A stretch of DNA of 64,000 nt from Aliarcobacter vitoriensis. GTDB taxonomy: Bacteria > Campylobacterota > Campylobacteria > Campylobacterales > Arcobacteraceae. Under the pieces are notes generated by a model that had not been told where the DNA came from, ran no database searches, and saw only the letters and a program-made list of their open reading frames with translations. The translations under genes and the position numbers were made by a program. The DNA lies in contig NZ_PDKB01000005.1 in the NCBI RefSeq assembly GCF_003316695.1, positions 62,001-126,000 on the forward strand, written 5' to 3'. This document shows positions 34,112 to 43,328 of this stretch, one piece after another. Each line of letters starts with the position of its first letter. Position 1 is the stretch's first letter.

Positions 34112-34801
34112 TTAGTTTCCTTTTATTATTGAACCATCGCCAAAATTACCAACTTTTAAATCAACTCCAAAAGCTTCTGCATTTAGCTTTTTTTCACTAT
34201 TTAAAGTAGGGTAAACTTTGTAAATTTCAACACAAGTTTTGTTTTCTTCTTTATTTGAATTTATACAAAACTTATCACCCACTTTTACATCTTGTGCAAA
34301 TTTTGAATCAAAGGCTAAAAGAAGTTTTTTTTCATTTGAAACAAGTTTTAATAAAGCTTTTTCACTATTATTTGACATATCTCCAATTTCGATATTTTTT
34401 TCAGAAATTACACCAGAAAATGGAGCAATGATTTTCATCTTTGAGAGTTTTGCTTCATTTAGATTTATCAAATCTTTTGCACTTTTTAGTTCGGCTTCTA
34501 ATTTATCTAAGCTATTTTTATCAAAAACTTCAGCACTTTTTTTATATCTTTCATATTGAGTTAATAAAAATTTGTAGTCATTTTTTGATATTTCAAGGTT
34601 CGCTTTTTCTTCTAAATCATTTAATACAAGTAAAATATCACCTTTATTTACTTGATTTGCAATATCTGTATTTATTTTAGAAACAACTCCAACTGTTGAA
34701 ACATTTAAAGAGGCTTCTTTTAGAGCTTTTACTTCATAAGTTGCATAAATATTAGCAAATAAAAAATTTGCTAAAAAAAGTATTAAAAATTGTATTTTCA
34801 T
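34112..34801 (-). CDS. RND periplasmic adaptor (membrane-fusion) subunit, short form
   Basis: The protein (229 aa) has a signal peptide (MKIQFLILFLANFLFANIYA), a biotinyl-lipoyl half motif (VSTVGVVSKINTDIANQVNKGDILLVLND), a helical hairpin of about 70 residues and the second half motif (KMKIIAPFSGVISEKNIEIGD). A short beta-barrel follows. Usual adaptors are 350-400 aa; the membrane-proximal domain looks reduced. There is no frameshift, and the stop leads directly to the pump gene, so this is a naturally short adaptor rather than a truncation. Confidence 0.85.
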   Translation of the reverse strand: MKIQFLILFLANFLFANIYATYEVKALKEASLNVSTVGVVSKINTDIANQVNKGDILLVLNDLEEKANLEISKNDYKFLLTQYERYKKSAEVFDKNSLDKLEAELKSAKDLINLNEAKLSKMKIIAPFSGVISEKNIEIGDMSNNSEKALLKLVSNEKKLLLAFDSKFAQDVKVGDKFCINSNKEENKTCVEIYKVYPTLNSEKKLNAEAFGVDLKVGNFGDGSIIKGN

Positions 34802-34802
34802 T

Positions 34803-36023
34803 TTATTCCTTTATAAGTGTTAATAAATCAATTCCAAGAGCAAAAGCAAGATTAGCTTTTTTTAGTTCAATATCATTTTGGGCTAAAATTACTCTATAAT
34901 TTGCATCTTGTTTTTTTGTAAGTTCAGTTAAATATTCAGTATAACTTATCAAATTTGCATCAAATCTTTTTTTACTAAAATCATAAGTTGTATTAGTAGC
35001 TTCAAGTGCTGCTATTGCACTATCTAATTTGATTTTTGAAGACTCTAGTGATTTTAAAGCTAGTTTTCTTTCAATTTGTATAGATTTTTCTTTATATTCA
35101 ATCTCTTTATTTAAGGCTAAAGTCTCTAATTGGCTAGCTTCTTTATCTTTTGATATTTTTCCAAAATCAAAGATAGGAATATTGATTTGTAAAGATATTT
35201 GATTATTTAATTTATCATTATATATTTCATCATAATCTAAATATTTTTGTTTTTTCAAAGAGTTATTTATTGAAATTGTTGGTAAATAATTATGCATTTT
35301 TTCATTGTATTTCAAACTTTGTGCTTCAAGCTTTTTTGCTTCAATATCATATCTTTGTTCTTCTTTATAGATTGGCTCCAATAATTTGTCATCATCTTTT
35401 GGCAAGATATCAAGACCTGTTAAAAGAGATAGTTGCAAAATAGAATTTTCTAAATCAATTTTTAGCGTTTCAATATCATATAAAGACTCTTTTTTAGAAG
35501 CAATTAAAGCTTGAAGTTTATCTTTTGTTGCAAGGTCATTTTTTACTAATATTTCAGATTTTCTTATTTGTTCGTCTATTTCATTTATTTTATAATTTAA
35601 AACTTCAATGGCAGACTTGCTATTTTGAAAAGAAAAATACTCTTTTATAACATCTAACATAATCTCTTGTTTTAAGTATTGAGTATTGAATTTTTGTGAT
35701 TCGTGTAAACTTTTTTTAGCTAATTTATTGTTTGTTATTCTTCCACCATCATATAAAGTATATGATGCTTTTAACTCTCCATATAAAATATCTTCTGGCT
35801 CATGTTCTAAAACTTTTGAATTATTTTCATAAGCACCAATTAGATTTAAGGTTGGGAAATTATCTTTAGATGCAGATTCGTACTGCTTTTTAGCCATTTG
35901 TTGTAAAGCTTGTTGGGCTTGATAGTTTTCATTTGTTACTTCTATACTATTTAGAAGTTCTTTTAGTGAAACAGCGTATAAAGAAGTCGATATTAGAAAA
36001 AATATCAATATATTTTTTAACAT
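34803..36023 (-). CDS. TolC-family outer-membrane efflux protein
   Basis: A signal peptide (MLKNILIFFLISTSLYAVS) precedes about 390 residues of long amphipathic helices with two internal repeats, as in TolC/OEP channels (LLNSIEVTNENYQAQQALQQ in the first half; EYLTELTKKQDANYRVILAQNDIELKKANLAFALG in the second). The length of 406 aa fits. It would form the outer-membrane exit duct with the adaptor and RND pump encoded immediately downstream (1-nt spacing). It starts 10 nt after the TetR gene. Confidence 0.9.
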   Translation of the reverse strand: MLKNILIFFLISTSLYAVSLKELLNSIEVTNENYQAQQALQQMAKKQYESASKDNFPTLNLIGAYENNSKVLEHEPEDILYGELKASYTLYDGGRITNNKLAKKSLHESQKFNTQYLKQEIMLDVIKEYFSFQNSKSAIEVLNYKINEIDEQIRKSEILVKNDLATKDKLQALIASKKESLYDIETLKIDLENSILQLSLLTGLDILPKDDDKLLEPIYKEEQRYDIEAKKLEAQSLKYNEKMHNYLPTISINNSLKKQKYLDYDEIYNDKLNNQISLQINIPIFDFGKISKDKEASQLETLALNKEIEYKEKSIQIERKLALKSLESSKIKLDSAIAALEATNTTYDFSKKRFDANLISYTEYLTELTKKQDANYRVILAQNDIELKKANLAFALGIDLLTLIKE

Positions 36024-36033
36024 AAAAATCCTT

Positions 36034-36630
36034 TTATTTTTTTAATTGATTTGTAGTTTGGATTAAATACTCTGTAATAGTTTTTTTCAAATTGTAATTA
36101 CTCAATATCAAAGAGTGATAGTACATACCATCAACTGTTGCAAGAATGATTTTTATAGATTCTTTTGAATCCTCTTTTAAAAAACCTTTTTTTATTTCAG
36201 CATCAAAAATATCTTCTATTATTTGGTACATATCAGAAAATGTACTTTCATAGCTTTTCATCTCCTCTTTATATTTTGGATGAAGATATAAGTGTATTGA
36301 TTCAAACATAATTTTTCTTGCATCAATAAATATTTTTTCTTTATCATTCAAAATAAAAGCAAAATATTCAAATAATTTCTCTAAAAAGTCATTTTTCTTT
36401 AAAATATTTTCTTTGATTATTTTTGTAAATTCAAGCTCTTTTATTTTTAAAGTTTCAAATATAAGTTTCTCTTTTGATTTAAAATAGTAGTAAAATTGTC
36501 CCTTTGACATATTTAAAGATTCTATGAATTTATTTAAAGAAAATTCAGCAACTCCTTCTTCAATGAATCTTTCATAAGCTAAAGTACATATCTCTAATCT
36601 TTTTTCATCAGAATTGATAATTTTTGGCAT
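36034..36630 (-). CDS. TetR-family transcriptional repressor of the RND operon
   Basis: The protein (198 aa) has the TetR N-terminal DNA-binding domain: ERFIEEGVAEFSLNKFIESLNMSKGQFYYYFKSKEKLIFETL, with the family-typical YYYFKSKE. The C-terminal ligand-binding domain is all helical and diverse. It is the first gene of the operon and lies 19 nt downstream of a 29-bp dyad. Autorepression and pump repression, relieved by a pump substrate, is the usual arrangement. The reading frame is intact. Confidence 0.92.
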   Translation of the reverse strand: MPKIINSDEKRLEICTLAYERFIEEGVAEFSLNKFIESLNMSKGQFYYYFKSKEKLIFETLKIKELEFTKIIKENILKKNDFLEKLFEYFAFILNDKEKIFIDARKIMFESIHLYLHPKYKEEMKSYESTFSDMYQIIEDIFDAEIKKGFLKEDSKESIKIILATVDGMYYHSLILSNYNLKKTITEYLIQTTNQLKK

Positions 36631-36648
36631 TTTATAACCTCTTTGTAT

Positions 36649-36677
36649 AGACTGATAGTTTTTTAAACTAGTGGTCT
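36649..36677. promoter_or_regulatory. Candidate TetR operator upstream of the RND operon
   Basis: AGACTGATAGTTT and AAACTAGTGGTCT flank TTT; the arms match at 10 of 13 positions (AGAC-NNN-TAGTTT symmetric core). The site is 19-47 nt upstream of the tetR ATG, and a TATACA (-10-like on the minus strand) borders it. Confidence 0.6.
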
Positions 36678-36748
36678 AATAGTAAATTAAAAAAGCTTAA
36701 TAAAGAATTAATTAACAATATCATTTTTATTTTTGATTTTAACATATA

Positions 36749-36778
36749 AAGATTTGTAGATTTTTATCTACAAATCTT
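36749..36778 (-). terminator. Terminator of the diguanylate cyclase gene
   Basis: A perfect 13-bp stem (AAGATTTGTAGAT / ATCTACAAATCTT) with a 4-nt loop overlaps the last bases of the minus-strand gene ending at 36777. Confidence 0.6.
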
Positions 36779-38633
36779 AGTAGTCTATTTTTTCACCATT
36801 TTTAAGAATATCTTTAGAAAATCTTACAACTTTATTTCTTCCTGTATCTTTTGCTTCATACAAAGATATATCAGCATATTTTATACATTTCCAAAATTGT
36901 TCTGTATCTGCTGGGAAGAATGAGTAACCTATACTTACAGTTTTATTGAAAGTATCATTTCCATAATTAAATACTATTTTTGAGAACTCTTTATTTATTC
37001 TTAGTGCTAACTCTTTTGCACTATCTTCTGTTGGATTTCTCATCAAAATTAAGAATTCCTCTCCACCATATCTTATTATGCATTCATCTTTACTTATTAA
37101 TTTTTTCATAGTAACGGCAAGTTTTCTTAAAATATCATCACCTACATCGTGACCATAAGTATCATTTACCATTTTGAAATAGTCAATATCTAAAAACATA
37201 ATAGCAAATGTTACTCCATCTTTTACATCAATAGGAAGTTGTCTATCTATAAATTCATCTAAATATTTTCTATTGTAAAGCCCTGTTAAAGCATCTGTTA
37301 GATTTTTATGTCTTAAAACATCCATTAAAATTTTACTTTCTAAAATAGGTTTTGTTTCTTCAAGATATTTTTTGATAATTCCTATTTTATATTTCAAATC
37401 TTGCATTTCTTCACTATTTTTGACAACTATATGAATTACTAAATTTACTTGTTCATTTATAGGAAATGGAATACAAATATGTTGTTCTTTATCTTTACAA
37501 TTTGCAATTCTACAAATTTTAGGAAAATTATTTGAAGTTACAATACTATTTAATCGTTCTGCCCTACAAGCTTCTTTTATATTTTTATCCAAGCTGCAAC
37601 AAGGTTTTGTATCTTTTGAAGAGTATATAGTTCTTCTTTCATCTTTTATTAAATTTGTTTCAAATATAAAGAAATTCTTAATAAAAAGTTTATCTTTTAA
37701 GACCAAAATTAATCTGTGATATATATCATCAATAGTTAAGTCATTTTCAATAGTTTTTTTATAGTGATAAATTTCACTAATATCTTCTATTATTTCTTTT
37801 GCTGTTATTAATTTATCATGGTTTATATTTGAAGCACGATTATGAACAAATGATGTAAGATTCTTTTCAATTCCTGTTAATACAGTTTCTAATTTATCTA
37901 TAAGCTCGTTTAACCAATTTGAAGCTTCTTTATCCTCTTTTAGAACACCATCTTTTGCACGAACCGAATAATCACCTTCATGGACTTTTTTTAGAACTTC
38001 TGTAATTTGATCAAAAGAACTAGTATATGGAGTTATTTTTTTTCTTAGGAATATTAAAATTATTACAAAAAATACTGTTATTGTAGCAATTACATATAGA
38101 AGGACTACTATATTTGAGCTTCTATCTTCATTTATATCAAATACTAAAGATATAGCACCTAAAACTTCCCCTTCTTGTGCATTATGACATGATAAACAGT
38201 TTGGTTTATCAAGTGATGAAGCTGTATATGGAATAGTAATTCTTAAATTTGCATTGAATAAAGATTCATCTATTACAATTTTTTCTTTACCACTATTTAA
38301 GACTTCCATATCTATATTGTCTTTAGGATTTTCATTAGCTAAATGAGATTCTCCAAATTGTTCTCTTATGCTTTTAGACCTAACCAACCACAAAGATTTT
38401 ACATCATCTAGTTGGCTTATACTATTTAGGAAAACATCCCTTTGGTGCATATTTCCATTTATCATGTGTGAAGTAAGAGATTTTTTAACAATATCTGCTG
38501 TTAAGTGAGCTTTTTTCTTAACATTTTCATATCCAGTTTCTCGCGAACCAATAGCAACTAATACAACAATTATAGTTGTTAAAAGTGCTATTAAAGAGAA
38601 TATTATTAGAGTTATTTTTTGATTAGAACTCAT
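36777..38633 (-). CDS. Membrane diguanylate cyclase with periplasmic CxxCH haem motif and Cys-rich cytoplasmic sensor
   Basis: TM1 (residues 8-28) precedes a periplasmic domain carrying CLSCH (Cys146, Cys149, His150), a single c-type haem site. TM2 (about 175-195), a HAMP-like segment and a cytoplasmic GAF-like region follow. The GAF-like part has clustered cysteines (CC, C, C, C, C within about residues 345-395). The GGDEF domain has the active motif RYGGEEF at about 523-527 and DIDYFKMVNDTYGHDVGD. No RxxD inhibitory site is seen at the usual distance. It should make cyclic di-GMP in response to a redox, gas or ligand signal. The cognate target is unknown. Confidence 0.88.
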   Translation of the reverse strand: MSSNQKITLIIFSLIALLTTIIVVLVAIGSRETGYENVKKKAHLTADIVKKSLTSHMINGNMHQRDVFLNSISQLDDVKSLWLVRSKSIREQFGESHLANENPKDNIDMEVLNSGKEKIVIDESLFNANLRITIPYTASSLDKPNCLSCHNAQEGEVLGAISLVFDINEDRSSNIVVLLYVIATITVFFVIILIFLRKKITPYTSSFDQITEVLKKVHEGDYSVRAKDGVLKEDKEASNWLNELIDKLETVLTGIEKNLTSFVHNRASNINHDKLITAKEIIEDISEIYHYKKTIENDLTIDDIYHRLILVLKDKLFIKNFFIFETNLIKDERRTIYSSKDTKPCCSLDKNIKEACRAERLNSIVTSNNFPKICRIANCKDKEQHICIPFPINEQVNLVIHIVVKNSEEMQDLKYKIGIIKKYLEETKPILESKILMDVLRHKNLTDALTGLYNRKYLDEFIDRQLPIDVKDGVTFAIMFLDIDYFKMVNDTYGHDVGDDILRKLAVTMKKLISKDECIIRYGGEEFLILMRNPTEDSAKELALRINKEFSKIVFNYGNDTFNKTVSIGYSFFPADTEQFWKCIKYADISLYEAKDTGRNKVVRFSKDILKNGEKIDY

Positions 38634-38698
38634 ATTAAGCCTTGTGCAAAGTTTATGACTATCATTTTACCAAAAAATTATTTATTTTTTATGTAAAT

Positions 38699-39406
38699 TT
38701 ACAAAATTTTAAAAGCCTCTTCAAGGTTTATTGTTCCTTCGTAAAATGCTTTTCCTACAATTACTCCAGCAATATTTCCATTTTCTTTACAATTTTTTAT
38801 ATCTTCAATATCTTTTACTCCACCACTTGCGATTGTTTCAATACCTGAAGCAAGTGCGATACTTTGTGTAAACTCAACATTTACTCCACAAAGCATTCCA
38901 TCTTTACTTATATCTGTACAAATAATTGCTTGAACTCCAGCATTTGCAAACTCTTTTGCTAAAGTAGTTGCTTTCATTTTGGATACTTCCGCCCAACCTT
39001 CAACTGCAACCATTCCATCAATAGCATCTATTCCAACAGCTATTGGATACTTTTTTGCCATATCCTTTACAAATTGTGGATTTTTAACGGCAATTGAACC
39101 AAGAATTAATCTATCAACTCCAAGTTCTAAATACATTTGAATAGTTTTTTCATCTCTTATTCCACCACCAAGTTCTATTTTTAAGTTACAATTTTCTCTT
39201 ATTTTTCTTATTTGTTCTAAATTTGCTGGTTTTCCTTCAAAAGCTCCATTTAAATCAACTATATGAACCCATTTTGAACCTAACTCTTCAAATCTTTTAG
39301 CAACCATCCAAGGTTCATCAGAATAAATTTTTGCACTATCCATAAGCCCTTTGCTAAGCCTTACAGCCTTTCCATCTTTTAAATCAATCGCTGGTAATAT
39401 ATCCAT
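38699..39406 (-). CDS. hisA: 1-(5-phosphoribosyl)-5-[(5-phosphoribosylamino)methylideneamino]imidazole-4-carboxamide isomerase
   Basis: HisA catalyses the Amadori rearrangement in histidine synthesis. The barrel starts [17 protein letters not shown] (catalytic Asp8), with [24 protein letters not shown], and the second half [13 protein letters not shown] and [12 protein letters not shown]. The length of 235 aa is normal. A Shine-Dalgarno (AAAAAGGAG) precedes the ATG. hisH lies upstream on the same strand, separated by a 131-nt structured gap; the other his genes are not in the window. Confidence 0.95.
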   Translation of the reverse strand: MDILPAIDLKDGKAVRLSKGLMDSAKIYSDEPWMVAKRFEELGSKWVHIVDLNGAFEGKPANLEQIRKIRENCNLKIELGGGIRDEKTIQMYLELGVDRLILGSIAVKNPQFVKDMAKKYPIAVGIDAIDGMVAVEGWAEVSKMKATTLAKEFANAGVQAIICTDISKDGMLCGVNVEFTQSIALASGIETIASGGVKDIEDIKNCKENGNIAGVIVGKAFYEGTINLEEAFKIL

Positions 39407-39425
39407 TTTTTCTCCTTTTTAAATA

Positions 39426-39530
39426 GTTCCTAATTAAAAAGGAACCGTTTTTTTAATTACTACTTTTTATAGCTGGGATTAAAAATCCCCTAAAAAGTAG
39501 CAAAAACCTAAAGGGCTTTGAGAACAAAGC
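39426..39530. other. Three-hairpin intergenic element between hisH and hisA
   Basis: In order on the plus strand: GTTCC/GGAAC (39426-39445) followed by a T7 run; a 10-bp stem CTACTTTTTA/TAAAAAGTAG (39460-39500) enclosing an inner GGGAT/ATCCC; and GCTTTG-AGAA-CAAAGC (39515-39530) followed by T6. The T-runs sit on the plus-strand side, although both flanking genes are on the minus strand. Function is unknown; possibilities are RNA processing, antisense termination or a repeat element. Confidence 0.5.
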
Positions 39531-39537
39531 TTTTTTA

Positions 39538-40143
39538 TTATAAGTTTATAAAATTTTCTAAAATTTTAAGCCCGTTGTTGTGAGATTTTTCAGGGTGTGG
39601 TTGAAATCCAAAAATATTGTCTTTATTTACTGCACTTGTAAACTCATAACCATAATTTGTAGTTCCTATTATATTTTTTTCACTTGTAACTGCGTGATAA
39701 GAGTGTACAAAGTATAAATAAGGGTCTTTTAAACCTTCAAAAAGTTTGTTTTCTTTATTTAATATTTTATTCCAACCCATATGAGGTATTTTTAAATCTT
39801 TGTTCATTTGTGATTTATCAAATTTTACAACTTTTCCATCAATAAGACCTAAACCTTCAGTAAATCCAAATTCTTCACTACTTTCAAAAAGAAGTTGCAT
39901 TCCAAGGCAAATTCCAATCATCGGTTTTCCACTTTTTGCAAAATCTAAAATAGCACTTTTTAAATCATTGCTATTTAGGTGTTCCATCGCATCTTTATAT
40001 GCTCCAACACCTGGTAAAATAAGTCTTGATAGATTTTTTATATCACTAGCATCTTTTACTATTTTTACATTGTTTGTAAATTTTGAACAGGCATTGTAAA
40101 CACTTGCCAAATTTCCCATATTATAATCAATAATTCCTAGCAT
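39538..40143 (-). CDS. hisH: Imidazole glycerol phosphate synthase subunit HisH
   Basis: HisH is the class I glutaminase that feeds ammonia to HisF. The catalytic triad is visible: Cys in GICLGMQLLFESSEEF, and His and Glu in FGFQPHPEKS. The N-terminal GIIDYNMGNLASV and LILPGVGAYKDAM are typical. The length of 201 aa is normal. hisF is not adjacent in this window. Some Campylobacterota encode a second HisH copy in surface-sugar pathways; proximity to hisA argues for the histidine role here. Confidence 0.93.
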   Translation of the reverse strand: MLGIIDYNMGNLASVYNACSKFTNNVKIVKDASDIKNLSRLILPGVGAYKDAMEHLNSNDLKSAILDFAKSGKPMIGICLGMQLLFESSEEFGFTEGLGLIDGKVVKFDKSQMNKDLKIPHMGWNKILNKENKLFEGLKDPYLYFVHSYHAVTSEKNIIGTTNYGYEFTSAVNKDNIFGFQPHPEKSHNNGLKILENFINL

Positions 40144-40190
40144 AAATAAGTCCTTAATAAAGCGAAAATTATATCTTTTTTAATTTTATA

Positions 40191-40763
40191 TTAGTTTAAA
40201 AATGAGCATAAAGTAAGTGCAAATAAGACATTTACGTTATCCTTTTTCAGAGTTTTTCTAGCTTCTAATATTGTTATTCCAGTTGTGAGTACATCATCGA
40301 CTAAAATGACATCACAATTTTTTGCTCCATTATATTTAAATTTTCTTGGATTTTTTTGTCTAAATTCTAAGTTCTTACCAGCATATTTCACGATATTTGA
40401 AGCTTTTAAACTATTAAAAACAGGCTTTAAAAAAGGAGATTTTAGATATTTTGCTAAAATTGCAGTTTGTGAAAAATCGTGTCTTGTGTGGTCATCTATT
40501 GGTAATGCTAAAATAGGGTGAGTAAAAGTAAAATTTAAAGCGAATTTTTTAAAACTAAGCTTTGCTAAAGTATTAAAAACTCTATCTCCATAAAAATAAT
40601 ACTTACTTTGGATTAAATCTTCTAAGTCTTTGTAGTCATAAAAAGAGTAAACAAAAAAATCTTTGTCTAACTCTTTTTTATAAAAATTTGGTTCAAGAAG
40701 TGTACTTTGACAAGTTTTACAAATGATAGAAAAAGATAACTTATCACAACTTGTACACTTCAT
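40191..40763 (-). CDS. comF: ComF-family phosphoribosyltransferase-like protein
   Basis: The protein (190 aa) starts with a zinc-ribbon-like pair (CTSCDKLSF...CKTCQ) and ends with a PRTase domain holding the PRPP-loop-type motif VILVDDVLTTGITI. That arrangement defines the ComF family, needed for DNA uptake during transformation in several bacteria. KYAGKNLEFRQKNPRKF precedes the PRPP loop, as in homologues. It fits with the competence-type genes at the left end of the window. It starts 3 nt after the peptidase E-like gene stop. Confidence 0.86.
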   Translation of the reverse strand: MKCTSCDKLSFSIICKTCQSTLLEPNFYKKELDKDFFVYSFYDYKDLEDLIQSKYYFYGDRVFNTLAKLSFKKFALNFTFTHPILALPIDDHTRHDFSQTAILAKYLKSPFLKPVFNSLKASNIVKYAGKNLEFRQKNPRKFKYNGAKNCDVILVDDVLTTGITILEARKTLKKDNVNVLFALTLCSFLN

Positions 40764-40766
40764 ATT

Positions 40767-41381
40767 TTATACTTTATTTAAACTTATTTTATCACTATCT
40801 ACTAATATTACTTCATTATTACTAATTGGTTTTAAAAAGAGTTTTGAAGAATAAATTTCGATAATCTTTTCTACACTTTCTTCAAAAGGAAAATTTTTAT
40901 AGTGAGGAACTAAATAAAAATCTACTAAATTCAAAGCATCAAAATTTTTTAGATTAATATTTTCTTCTATACTATCCATCTCTTTCGCATACTCTATATT
41001 TTTAGATGTAATTATAGCACCAGCTGACTCGCCTATATAAAGTTTTCCTTTTTTTACCTCTTCAACAATTATTTTATCTGCACCAGTTCTTTTTAATTCT
41101 TGTAGTAAAAAGAAAGTATTTCCACCAGATACATAGATAAAATCATTTTTTCTTAATTTGTTTTCTATTTCTTCACTTGTATCAGTTGAAATCTCTAACT
41201 CATCTACAATTAATCCTAAGCTTTGAAAATCTTTTTTTGCTAAATCTACATAAAAATTAACTTCTTCAACTATTGAGGCTGTTGGTATAAAAGTTACACT
41301 TTTACCTTTTAAATTTTTTTGAAAATCTACAAAAATATCTATAACATCACTAAAAGATGAAGCTAAAAAGAGTTTTTTCAT
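40767..41381 (-). CDS. Peptidase E-like (S51 family) protein
   Basis: The protein (204 aa) has a class I glutaminase-like fold with nucleophile elbow YIGESAGAII (Ser in GESAG), preceded by DFIYVSGGNTFFLLQEL, the S51 hallmark, and followed by FYLVPHYKNFPFEES with a histidine. Peptidase E cleaves N-terminal aspartyl peptides in Salmonella; members of this group may differ in substrate. It lies between lepA and comF in a minus-strand run and is probably cytoplasmic. Confidence 0.82.
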   Translation of the reverse strand: MKKLFLASSFSDVIDIFVDFQKNLKGKSVTFIPTASIVEEVNFYVDLAKKDFQSLGLIVDELEISTDTSEEIENKLRKNDFIYVSGGNTFFLLQELKRTGADKIIVEEVKKGKLYIGESAGAIITSKNIEYAKEMDSIEENINLKNFDALNLVDFYLVPHYKNFPFEESVEKIIEIYSSKLFLKPISNNEVILVDSDKISLNKV

Positions 41382-41394
41382 ACTTATTTTTCCT

Positions 41395-43182
41395 TTATAT
41401 TTTCAATACAGCCATAAAAGCTTCTTGTGGAACATTTACTTTTCCAATAGCTTTCATTCTTTTTTTACCAGCTTTTTGTTTTTCAAGTAGTTTTCTTTTT
41501 CTTGTAATATCTCCACCATAACATTTTGCAGTTACATTTTTTCCCATAGATTTTACAGTTTCTCTAGCAATAATTGTACTTCCAATACTAGCTTGTACTG
41601 CTACTTCAAAAAGTTGTCTTGGAATAAGCTCTTTTAGTGCTTTTACAAACTCTCTTCCTCTTGAAACTGATTTATCTTCAGGAACTATTATTGATAAAGC
41701 ATCAACAATATCTCCTGCAACTCTAACATCGAGTTTTTTCAAGTTTCCAGGTCTAAAACCTATTGGTTCATAATCAAAAGAGGCATAACCTTTAGTAGTT
41801 GATTTTAATTTATCATAAAAATCCATAACTATTTCATTCATAGGAATATCGTACTCTAGAAGAACTCTTTTCCCTATATAATCCATTTTTAGCTGTATTC
41901 CTCTTTTATCATTCAAAAGTTTTATAACATTTCCTAAAAATTCATCAGGTACTAAAATAGTTGCTTTAACATAAGGTTCAAAAATAGTTTCAATATAGTT
42001 TGGTTCTGGAAGTTCACTAGGATTTTGAATTACAACTTTTTCTCCATCCTTTTTTAAAACTTCATAAACAACCGTTGGAGCAGTCGCTATTAAATCTAAA
42101 TCAAATTCTCTTTCTAATCTTTCTTTGATAACTTCCATATGAAGCATACCTAAAAATCCAGTTCTAAAACCACTTCCTAAAGCGATAGAACTTTCAGGTT
42201 CAAAAGATATTGATGAATCGTTTAGTTTTAATTTATTTAGTGCTTCTCTTAAATCTTCGAATTTATCTGTTTCTATTGGATAAAGACCTGCAAAAACAAA
42301 TGGTTTAGCTGGTTCAAACCCATCAATTACTTCAAGTGTCGGATTTTTTGCATCAGTCATGGTATCACCAACTGCAATTCCATCAAGTGTTTTTAAACCT
42401 AAAACAACTATTCCAATTTCTCCTGTTTTTATCTCTGTTGTATCTTGTTTTTTTAAGGGATGTGGATACATCAAGCTTATTACTTGGTGTTCAACTTTTG
42501 TATTCATCATACGAAGAATTTGTCCTTTTTTTATACTTCCATCATAAACCCTCACAAGTGCTAAAGCTCCCAAATAGTTATCAAACCAACTATCGTAAAT
42601 AAGTGCTTTTGTAGGAGCGTTTTCATCTCCAGTTGGGGAAGGAACTCTATCAACTATTGAATCTATTAAATCTTTTACCCCAAGTCCAGTTTTTGCACTT
42701 ATTAGATTGTGAAAAGTACAATCAAGCCCAATAGCTTCTTCAACTTCTCCTAAAACTCTCATAGGGTCTGCACTTGGTAAATCTATTTTGTTTACAACAG
42801 GAAGTAATTCCAAATCATTATCCATAGCTATATAAACATTTGCAATAGTTTGTGCTTCAACTCCTTGAGTTGAATCAACTATTAGTAAAGCACCCTCAGA
42901 TGAAGCTAAAGAACGGCTAACTTCATAAGAGAAATCAACGTGACCAGGAGTGTCTATGAGATTTAGAACATATTTTTGTCCATCTTTTTCATAATTTAAT
43001 CTAACACTTTGAGCTTTTATAGTAATTCCACGCTCTTTTTCAATATCCATATTGTCCATAACTTGTGAAGTCATCTCTCTATCACTAATTCCACCACACT
43101 CTTGGATAATTCTATCTGCTAGTGTTGATTTCCCGTGATCAATATGTGCAATAATACTAAAGTTTCTGATATTTTTTTGCAA
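41395..43182 (-). CDS. lepA: Elongation factor 4 (LepA)
   Basis: EF4 is a translational GTPase acting on stalled or initiating ribosomes. The frame holds G1 [25 protein letters not shown], the G3 DTPGHVDF and G4 NKIDLP. The C-terminal LepA-specific domain includes [13 protein letters not shown]-like text and [25 protein letters not shown] place the start at TTG 43182 with AGGAAG upstream, giving 595 aa beginning with the conserved [17 protein letters not shown]. An ATG 54 nt further out (43236) would add 18 residues without family similarity. Confidence 0.94.
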   Translation of the reverse strand: MQKNIRNFSIIAHIDHGKSTLADRIIQECGGISDREMTSQVMDNMDIEKERGITIKAQSVRLNYEKDGQKYVLNLIDTPGHVDFSYEVSRSLASSEGALLIVDSTQGVEAQTIANVYIAMDNDLELLPVVNKIDLPSADPMRVLGEVEEAIGLDCTFHNLISAKTGLGVKDLIDSIVDRVPSPTGDENAPTKALIYDSWFDNYLGALALVRVYDGSIKKGQILRMMNTKVEHQVISLMYPHPLKKQDTTEIKTGEIGIVVLGLKTLDGIAVGDTMTDAKNPTLEVIDGFEPAKPFVFAGLYPIETDKFEDLREALNKLKLNDSSISFEPESSIALGSGFRTGFLGMLHMEVIKERLEREFDLDLIATAPTVVYEVLKKDGEKVVIQNPSELPEPNYIETIFEPYVKATILVPDEFLGNVIKLLNDKRGIQLKMDYIGKRVLLEYDIPMNEIVMDFYDKLKSTTKGYASFDYEPIGFRPGNLKKLDVRVAGDIVDALSIIVPEDKSVSRGREFVKALKELIPRQLFEVAVQASIGSTIIARETVKSMGKNVTAKCYGGDITRKRKLLEKQKAGKKRMKAIGKVNVPQEAFMAVLKI

Positions 43183-43328
43183 TTTTCTTCCTATAAATTT
43201 AAAAGATTTTTTGTAAAGTGGCAAGATTATATCCAAAAAGTAGTAAGTTTTTGTTAAAGTTTTATCTCTTCATCAGTATTTAAAAATAGCTTAGCTAATA
43301 TTATTGATAGTATTTATCAAGGAATTTT

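Noticed and set aside
34112-34801. Adaptor gene as truncated by mutation
   Set aside because: The frame is clean and the stop is followed 1 nt later by the pump start, with no leftover adaptor sequence in other frames.
39800-40099. Open frame antisense to hisH as a gene
   Set aside because: The translation has no recognisable features or start signal, and hisH on the other strand is fully conserved.
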